Origin: an uncultured Elusimicrobium sp.
Lineage (GTDB): Bacteria; Elusimicrobiota; Elusimicrobia; Elusimicrobiales; Elusimicrobiaceae
DNA length: 9,884 bases
Assembly (NCBI GenBank): GCA_946061795.1
Contig: CAMGSK010000050.1
Span: forward strand, 1 to 9,884
Direction: 5' to 3'
Below, piece by piece: positions 5,421 through 9,884 of the stretch. The notes beneath the pieces were generated by a model. It was not told where the DNA came from and did not search any database. It saw only the letters and a list, made by a program, of their open reading frames with translations. The stretch's first letter is position 1. The number at the start of each line of letters is the position of its first letter. The translations under genes were made by a program, and so were the position numbers.

Positions 5421-6482
5421 ATGAAACGTCCCTCTTTATCAACCAAGCTGCGGGTGGTCTTGCTGCTTTTTATTCTGCTTTCCTCCGGAAGCCTGTATTT
5501 ATTCTGGGAACGGATCTTTCCGCCGCCTCGCAGACCGGTTATCCTTACATTGCAGACTTGGCCGTTATCCGCCGAAGAAATTTCGTTCCTGCGCAAAGTC
5601 CGCCCCTACGGAGTGATTTTGTTTGAATACAGCTTTCGCGCAGGCTTGGACCCCGTTCTGCTCAAAAACGCTTTGGTGCGGGATTTAAAACGAAACGATT
5701 TATATTTTTTTGTGGACCAAGAAGGCGGTTCCGTCAACCGCCTCAAGGGGCTTTATCCGGATAAGGTGTACCCCGCGGCAAACTCTTTTGAACAACTCGT
5801 CGCCTCCGGAGGAGAAGAAAAAGCGCGCCAAGCCGCCTATCAAGCCGGATATGAGGCGGGCAAAGACGCCAAAAGCCAAGGTTTTGACGTTAATTTGGCC
5901 CCGGCGGCAGAACTGTGTAAAACCAACGGATTTTTGGGGTCACGCTGTTTTTCCGCCGATCCCCAAACGGTTTCTCTGCTGGCAGATGCTTTTGCCGAAG
6001 GGATACACGCCGCAGGAACGGAACCGGCCTTCAAACACGCTCCGGGCATCGCTTACGCCGTGGCGGATCCCCACAATCAGCTGGTACACGTCAACCGCTC
6101 GTTGGAGGAACTGAAAAACAACGAACTGCTCGCCATGCGCCATGCCGGGAAATGGAACTATCTGCTGGCGGGACACGCAATATATCCCGCCATTGACCCC
6201 GGCGTTATCTCTACCTTCTCTCCCTCCTTCTACCGTTTTCTGCGCAGGGAACTCGGTTTTAAAGGGCTGATTATCACGGACGCGCTGAATATGAAAAGCG
6301 CCGCCCCCGGGCAATACGGCCGCGGAGAGCAAATGCATATGGCGCTGGAGGCGGGGGCGGATATCGTCACGCCGTTTTTCTCTCCAAAAGACAGTTTTGA
6401 AGAACAGTGGAAAGCAATCCAGCATATCACGCCCGAGCAAATCCGCCGTTTTAACCAACGGCTGAAAGAACTGAAAAAATAA
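5421..6482 (+). CDS. Membrane-anchored family 3 glycoside hydrolase, NagZ-like (beta-N-acetylhexosaminidase)
   Basis: A 353-residue single-domain GH3 enzyme. Residues 9-29 form an uncleaved signal anchor (LKLRVV-type basic start, then VLLLFILLSSGSLYLFW), placing the catalytic domain outside the cytoplasm. The GH3 barrel shows DQEGG (99-103), substrate-contact GSRCF (173-177), KHAPG (205-209), the dyad Asp216-Pro-His218, HAIYPAIDP (252-260), and GLIITDALNM with nucleophile Asp287. NagZ enzymes release N-acetylglucosamine from muropeptides by an Asp nucleophile and an Asp/His dyad; both are kept. Length equals that of one-domain NagZ (about 340) plus the anchor. Oddities: KHFPGHG of NagZ is reduced to KHAPGIA and DSH/DTH becomes DPH, so substrate preference may differ. 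In E. coli NagZ is cytoplasmic, so an anchored form suggests wall-turnover or host-glycan trimming outside the cell membrane. No terminator follows; the next gene begins 72 bases on. Confidence 0.87.
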   Translation: MKRPSLSTKLRVVLLLFILLSSGSLYLFWERIFPPPRRPVILTLQTWPLSAEEISFLRKVRPYGVILFEYSFRAGLDPVLLKNALVRDLKRNDLYFFVDQEGGSVNRLKGLYPDKVYPAANSFEQLVASGGEEKARQAAYQAGYEAGKDAKSQGFDVNLAPAAELCKTNGFLGSRCFSADPQTVSLLADAFAEGIHAAGTEPAFKHAPGIAYAVADPHNQLVHVNRSLEELKNNELLAMRHAGKWNYLLAGHAIYPAIDPGVISTFSPSFYRFLRRELGFKGLIITDALNMKSAAPGQYGRGEQMHMALEAGADIVTPFFSPKDSFEEQWKAIQHITPEQIRRFNQRLKELKK

Positions 6483-6506
6483 TTTCTTCTAGTCTAAAAA
6501 TCCCTC

Positions 6507-6535
6507 TTCCTAGTGTTTTATTGCACCATTATAAT
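6507..6535 (+). promoter_or_regulatory. Possible promoter of the choloylglycine hydrolase family gene
   Basis: A perfect TATAAT (6530-6535) lies 20 bases before the start codon at 6555. At 17-base spacing the -35 would be TTCCTA (6507-6512), a poor match. Initiation near 6542 would leave a leader of about 13 bases with the ribosome binding site at its very end. Read-through from the upstream glycosidase gene is a fair alternative, since no terminator separates them. Confidence 0.35.
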
Positions 6536-6541
6536 AAACAC

Positions 6542-6549
6542 AAGGGGGA
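6542..6549 (+). promoter_or_regulatory. Ribosome binding site fixing the start at 6555
   Basis: AAGGGGGA lies five to six bases before ATG 6555. A longer in-frame start (GTG at 6513) would put non-signal-like residues ahead of the MIKK signal peptide and has no such site. This decides for 6555. Confidence 0.8.
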
Positions 6550-6554
6550 AAATT

Positions 6555-7655
6555 ATGATCAAAAAAACCATGTCTTGCCTGGCCGCTTCCTTACTTTTGG
6601 CGGTCCAAGTCACTCCGGCGCAAGCCTGCACCGGCATTTCTTTTGCCGCACAAGACGGCACGCGCATTCAAGCGCGCACCATTGAATGGGCCGGCTATAA
6701 TCTGGACAGCCGTCTGATTGTTCTGCCCAGAGGACAAAAAACCACGTCCCTTACGCTGGGAGGGCGCAACGGCCTGACCTGGACGAACAAATACGGGGCG
6801 GTGGGAATCAGTGTTGTAAAAGACGATTTTTTGGGAGAAGGCCTTAACGAAAAAGGTCTTTCCGCGGGAATTTTCTATTTCTCCGGATACGGCAGCTTGG
6901 CCCCGTACAACGCCAAAAAAGCGAAAAAATCCGTCGGAGACGCCATGCTGGTCTCCTGGCTGTTGACCAACTTCGCCACGGTGGACGAAGCCATACGCGG
7001 ACTGAAAAAAATAGACATCGTGCCCATTTACCCGCCGGAGCAAGGCGAAATCGCCGCACCGACCGGGCACTGGCGCATTGCCGACGCCACGGGCCGCAGC
7101 GTCGTGCTGGAAATAGAAAACGGCGGAGTCCGGCATATTTACGAAAATACGGTCGGCGTTTTGACCAACTCTCCGCAATTTCCGTGGCACCTGAGCAACT
7201 TAAACAATTACGTGCACATGCTGCCCGGACCGGTGCTTCCCGTCCAATACGGAAACACCACATTGAAACAGCTGGGCATCGGCGCAGGGATGAAAGGGCT
7301 GCCCGGAGATTTTACACCGCCTTCGCGCTTTGTACGGGCGTTTTTCTATAATCACACCGCGCCCGTTCCGGCGGATTCCAAAGCAGCCGTATTACAGGCG
7401 TTTCATATTTTGAACAACTTTGACCTGCCCATCGGCATGGAGACGGCCCCGGGACAGAAACCGGCCGACGCCATGCCCAGCGCCACGCAATGGACCGCCG
7501 TGAGCGATACGACGTCTCCGGCCTTCTATTACCGCACCATGAACAACAGCCAAATCCGAAAAGTGGACCTGACTCAAATAGACTTTGAGCATACGCCTTA
7601 CCAAGTTTTGCCGTTGGATAAGACACAAGAGAGCATAGAAGAAATTATTCTGTAA
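6555..7655 (+). CDS. Secreted linear amide C-N hydrolase, choloylglycine hydrolase / penicillin V acylase family
   Basis: A 366-residue precursor with signal peptide MIKKTMSCLAASLLLAVQVTPAQA. Cleavage after Ala24 exposes Cys25 as the N-terminal nucleophile, as in Ntn hydrolases (CTGISF). Conserved active-site positions can be matched to bile salt hydrolase: Cys25 (Cys2), Arg41 (Arg18), Asn205 in LTNSPQF (Asn175), and Arg261 in PSRFVRAFF (Arg228). The position of Asp21 is Glu44 (ARTIEW), as I recall in a less studied branch. The family cleaves amide bonds in conjugated bile salts, penicillin V or acyl-homoserine lactones; the sequence does not decide which. Secretion with a maturing Cys resembles Gram-negative gut members such as the Bacteroides enzyme. 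AAGGGGGA sets the start. A strong terminator follows the stop directly. Upstream lies the glycosidase on the same strand. Confidence 0.9.
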   Translation: MIKKTMSCLAASLLLAVQVTPAQACTGISFAAQDGTRIQARTIEWAGYNLDSRLIVLPRGQKTTSLTLGGRNGLTWTNKYGAVGISVVKDDFLGEGLNEKGLSAGIFYFSGYGSLAPYNAKKAKKSVGDAMLVSWLLTNFATVDEAIRGLKKIDIVPIYPPEQGEIAAPTGHWRIADATGRSVVLEIENGGVRHIYENTVGVLTNSPQFPWHLSNLNNYVHMLPGPVLPVQYGNTTLKQLGIGAGMKGLPGDFTPPSRFVRAFFYNHTAPVPADSKAAVLQAFHILNNFDLPIGMETAPGQKPADAMPSATQWTAVSDTTSPAFYYRTMNNSQIRKVDLTQIDFEHTPYQVLPLDKTQESIEEIIL

Positions 7656-7657
7656 AT

Positions 7658-7689
7658 AAAAAGAGACGGCGAACGTGCCGTCTCTTTTT
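7658..7689 (+). terminator. Strong terminator of the choloylglycine hydrolase family gene
   Basis: A perfect 13-bp stem (7658-7670 with 7677-7689) has core GAGACGGC/GCCGTCTC and loop GAACGT. It is flanked by A-run and T-run, and it begins a few bases after the stop codon. The symmetric A/T flanks mean it could also stop transcription arriving from the right. Confidence 0.93.
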
Positions 7690-7735
7690 ATGAAATATTT
7701 TTACAGGGGCCCCGGACGTACCGGATATTTCAACA

Positions 7736-7763
7736 GCTCCCTCCGTCACGGAGGGGGCGTTTT
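7736..7763. terminator. GC-rich hairpin between convergent genes
   Basis: GCTCCCTCCG (7736-7745) pairs with CGGAGGGGGC (7749-7758) over a three-base loop TCA, with one T-G pair. On the plus strand it is followed by GTTTTATTT, a usable T-tail. On the minus strand, where the large secreted-protein gene ends eight bases away, the tail is TGTTGAAAT and weak. It probably blocks traffic between the two convergent genes. The sequence between it and 7690 holds GGGGCCCC (7706-7713) and an outer TGAAATAT/ATATTTCA pair (7691-7698 / 7725-7732). Confidence 0.6.
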
Positions 7764-7765
7764 AT

Positions 7766-9712
7766 TTAAAAGGGACCAAAATATTTTTGCATTTCCCCAT
7801 ATGTGGCAAAAAGCATATGGTTGCACACAAAAGTTTGAGCGCCTTTGTACGGCAGCAGTTCCATGTAATGGAAGTGATGATAACGCGTTCCATTCCACTC
7901 CGTTAATGTATCCCTTTCATGACTGCCGAAGCGAAGTCCGCGGTCTGCGCCGATGACCCACCGGGGCAGATGTTCAAACTCAGAACCAAGCATGCGCACC
8001 CAATCTATCGGTCCGCTGATGCGCAGCGGCAGCTCCGCTTCCGTTTTCCACCGCCCTCCCCACCATACGGCGCGCACTTTCAATACGCGCCGATTGCTGG
8101 GGTCATAAAAATGGTGGATGTCTTTCATTACTTTTTCAATTTGGTCAAACTCCGCTTGGCATACGGGAGTCATATGCTTTCGCATATGCGTATCCAGTCT
8201 CTCCGGACGACAATAACCAAAATGAGGCGCTTTGGATTTTGGGCAATACCCCGCACGCGCCAAACAATCATAAAAACGCGCCGCATTCATTCCGTCCGGA
8301 TCGTTTAAACGGGTGGAGAGCTCCTTCAATTTCCATTTTTCCGGCTTGGCTTTGGTTGCCGGGTCATATACACACGTTTGCGCAGTCTCTTCCGAGGTGG
8401 CGGCATCCGTCAAAGCCCCTACTTGGCCCTGCACTACTGCCGCGGTTTCAATCAGGGGTTTACTGCGGCACTCCTCCACGCTGCCACAAGACTGCGGATC
8501 TTCTTCCGGCGTGTCAAACGCAGGGATATCCGGCAAAGCTCCGTCTAAAGAATAGGTAAAAGTACGGCGGTAAGAACCGGAAAAAGCGTCTTCCAGCTCA
8601 TTGCTGAGAATCCATAATCCGCCAACGGCAATCACGGCAGGCAGACTTGCGGCTGCGGCGGAAACCTCGGAAGCGGAAAACACCGCCACTGCCGCCGGAG
8701 CGGAAGCCAGCAAGGCCGACGGATTTTTCGGGCCGTCCGCCTCCGCATAAAACAACATATCCTCCCCCCAGTCATACACTCTGGCAAAACGATAATTCAG
8801 GACGGCTTGCGCCTGCGGATTCTGAGACCAGGCATAGGCGAACAAACCGCGTATCGCAGCGCGTTCATCATCATTTAAAAAGAATTTACCCGCCGGATCA
8901 TTCATTCGGTAAGAGCCGTCCGTTTCCAACGTTCTGTCCGAATACGCCGCCGCGGCCAGCGCGGCCGCATACCGTACGCGCCACTCCTGTTTTTTCTGCA
9001 TATACGCGGTCAATTTGGTCTTGGACGAAGCCGGCAGACTTTCGGCATAATACATAAAAGATGCCTGAAGGAACTGAGAAGATATATATTTGGGGCTGGA
9101 GGGATCGGCGGAGCCTTGTTCCGCCAGAATACGGATAAAAGGTCCCAAATCCGCATCGGAGTGAGCGGCGCGGGCCAGTTTTTCCAAAGGAATACGCATT
9201 TCTTCCGGTTTTGATTTCTCCCCAAAAAACAGAGTTTGCGCGTCTGAATAAGACAATTCGGGAAGTACCGGCTGATTGTCCGGAAGTTGGCGTTCATGTT
9301 CCTCTTCCAGCGCGGCCGCCAAATCCGGGCGGGGATTGGTTTGGGGCTGATTTGTCTTTTTGGAAGCCGGAGGAAGAATATTTCCTCTTTCATCCATTCG
9401 GACCAACGTGCGCGGAGTCCCGGTCCGGATGTTGCTCCATTTGTCTGCCAATAAATGAGCTTCCCTGCTGCGACCGGCACGCAAAAGATTTTGTGCCTGT
9501 TCAACGGACTTATTGGAAGCATTGGCAATGACAATGCGCTGCTGGCGGGTCAAGCGGTGGTTTTTTACATATTGGGCCATTTTGTCCAAACACGCCGTTT
9601 TCTTCCAATCCGCATGAGAAGAACTTTTCAACATGCCGGATATATCACAGCAAAACGCCGCAACGGGAAGAAATAAAAGACAAAGCAAGCAGACACAAGC
9701 TGATTTTTTCAT
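7766..9712 (-). CDS. Large secreted protein of unknown function
   Basis: A 648-residue protein I do not recognise. A signal peptide covers residues 1-21 (MKKSACVCLLCLLFLPVAAF, then CC). Residues 30-110 are helical and basic. Residues 112-150 are a Pro/Asn/Gln-rich linker, followed by a helical Ala-rich region (about 155-325). A long Ala/Val-rich hydrophobic stretch (about 334-369, ending IAVGGLWIL) could be a membrane segment or buried hairpin. The C-terminal half has many cysteines (409, 415, 447, 483, 490, 501, 518, 630), suggesting disulfides. A distinctive end region is rich in His, Trp and Arg: LDTHMRKHM (506-514), VWWGGRW (549-555), and GTRYHHFHYMELL (608-620). The modular layout with a His-rich end vaguely recalls secreted toxins with a catalytic tip, but I cannot match a family and no immunity-like gene is adjacent. 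AAAGGAG six bases before the ATG fixes the start. It is monocistronic here. Confidence 0.8.
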   Translation of the reverse strand: MKKSACVCLLCLLFLPVAAFCCDISGMLKSSSHADWKKTACLDKMAQYVKNHRLTRQQRIVIANASNKSVEQAQNLLRAGRSREAHLLADKWSNIRTGTPRTLVRMDERGNILPPASKKTNQPQTNPRPDLAAALEEEHERQLPDNQPVLPELSYSDAQTLFFGEKSKPEEMRIPLEKLARAAHSDADLGPFIRILAEQGSADPSSPKYISSQFLQASFMYYAESLPASSKTKLTAYMQKKQEWRVRYAAALAAAAYSDRTLETDGSYRMNDPAGKFFLNDDERAAIRGLFAYAWSQNPQAQAVLNYRFARVYDWGEDMLFYAEADGPKNPSALLASAPAAVAVFSASEVSAAAASLPAVIAVGGLWILSNELEDAFSGSYRRTFTYSLDGALPDIPAFDTPEEDPQSCGSVEECRSKPLIETAAVVQGQVGALTDAATSEETAQTCVYDPATKAKPEKWKLKELSTRLNDPDGMNAARFYDCLARAGYCPKSKAPHFGYCRPERLDTHMRKHMTPVCQAEFDQIEKVMKDIHHFYDPSNRRVLKVRAVWWGGRWKTEAELPLRISGPIDWVRMLGSEFEHLPRWVIGADRGLRFGSHERDTLTEWNGTRYHHFHYMELLPYKGAQTFVCNHMLFATYGEMQKYFGPF

Positions 9713-9848
9713 AAACGGCTCCTTTAAACGGGACCGGCCTTACCCTCATTATGACTCAATCCTCCGTTCTGCACATGGGCCAAAAGACCTATTTCCTCCG
9801 GCAATTAAGGCCTATATTTGTCTGGGCACGCGTATGGCCGACGGGATT

Positions 9849-9878
9849 TTGCCTGAAAAGGGATTTAATAGTTATAAT
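9849..9878 (+). promoter_or_regulatory. Plus-strand promoter at the window end, for a gene beyond it
   Basis: TTGCCT (9849-9854), an 18-base spacer and perfect TATAAT (9873-9878), with AT-rich flanks. It points out of the window, divergent from the large secreted-protein gene. The rest of the 9713-9884 gap contains no gene I can support and no clear promoter for the minus-strand gene; a CATAAT hexamer on the minus strand near 9747-9752 lacks a -35. Confidence 0.5.
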
Positions 9879-9884
9879 AAAATA

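Noticed and set aside
5940..7263. Minus-strand frames of 66-199 codons opposite the glycosidase and the amidase genes
   Set aside because: The plus strand carries conserved catalytic motifs throughout; the antisense translations are Arg/Gly/Phe-rich without motifs or ribosome binding sites.
9776..9884. Plus-strand ATG-initiated frame open to the window end
   Set aside because: There is no ribosome binding site, its translation is featureless, and it overlaps the better-supported promoter at 9849-9878, so it is probably upstream DNA.
1..9884. CRISPR array, tRNA or rRNA gene, insertion sequence, tandem repeats
   Set aside because: I scanned for repeated units, terminal inverted repeats next to transposase-like frames and cloverleaf arms, and saw none.

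Overview
The window carries typical bacterial genes at high coding density, and almost every gap between genes is short. Most of it has moderate GC. Four predicted proteins have export signals, one is a lipoprotein with an LSG|C lipobox, and a NagZ-like glycosidase is anchored outside the cytoplasm, which suggests a diderm (Gram-negative-type) cell envelope. A secreted choloylglycine-hydrolase-family enzyme and a LysR regulator of a type I associate with gut anaerobes suggest a host-associated anaerobe. An Elusimicrobiota-like gut bacterium would fit, but I cannot establish taxonomy from this window and hold that loosely.

Left edge (1-936): an AT-rich reading frame enters from outside the window and stops at 704. 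Its product is not recognised. A good ribosome binding site follows its stop codon but leads only to a short frame starting ATA, which looks like a decayed or truncated next cistron. Two terminator-like hairpins (762-806 and 826-845) separate this strand from the convergent block that follows.

Middle, minus strand (937-5297), in transcription order: a LysR-type regulator broken by a one-base frameshift, a lipoprotein alpha/beta hydrolase, a flavodoxin-fold protein with an iron-sulfur-type cysteine cluster, an aldo/keto reductase, and an exported carboxymuconolactone-decarboxylase (AhpD-fold) protein. The flavoprotein and reductase form an operon ending in a strong terminator. The exported AhpD-fold gene has its own promoter. 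That promoter and the flavoprotein-operon promoter share one architecture: TTGAC-type -35, perfect TATAAT -10, exactly 19 bases between them, and a GAGTTwACTC palindrome at the same place in the spacer. This is the signature of MerR-family control, so the two units look like one regulon for redox, aldehyde or electrophile stress. No MerR gene is present in the window.

Right of the LysR gene, plus strand (5360-7689): a divergent promoter drives a membrane-anchored family 3 glycoside hydrolase resembling NagZ (beta-N-acetylglucosaminidase). A secreted N-terminal-cysteine amidase of the choloylglycine hydrolase / penicillin V acylase family follows, closed by a very strong terminator. These look like cell-surface functions: muropeptide or glycan trimming and amide-bond hydrolysis.

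Right edge (7736-9884): a 648-residue secreted protein of unknown function runs back on the minus strand. It has a long hydrophobic segment in the middle and a His/Trp/Cys-rich C-terminal region. The last bases hold a convincing plus-strand promoter for a gene beyond the window. I saw no tRNA, rRNA, CRISPR array, insertion sequence or integrase.
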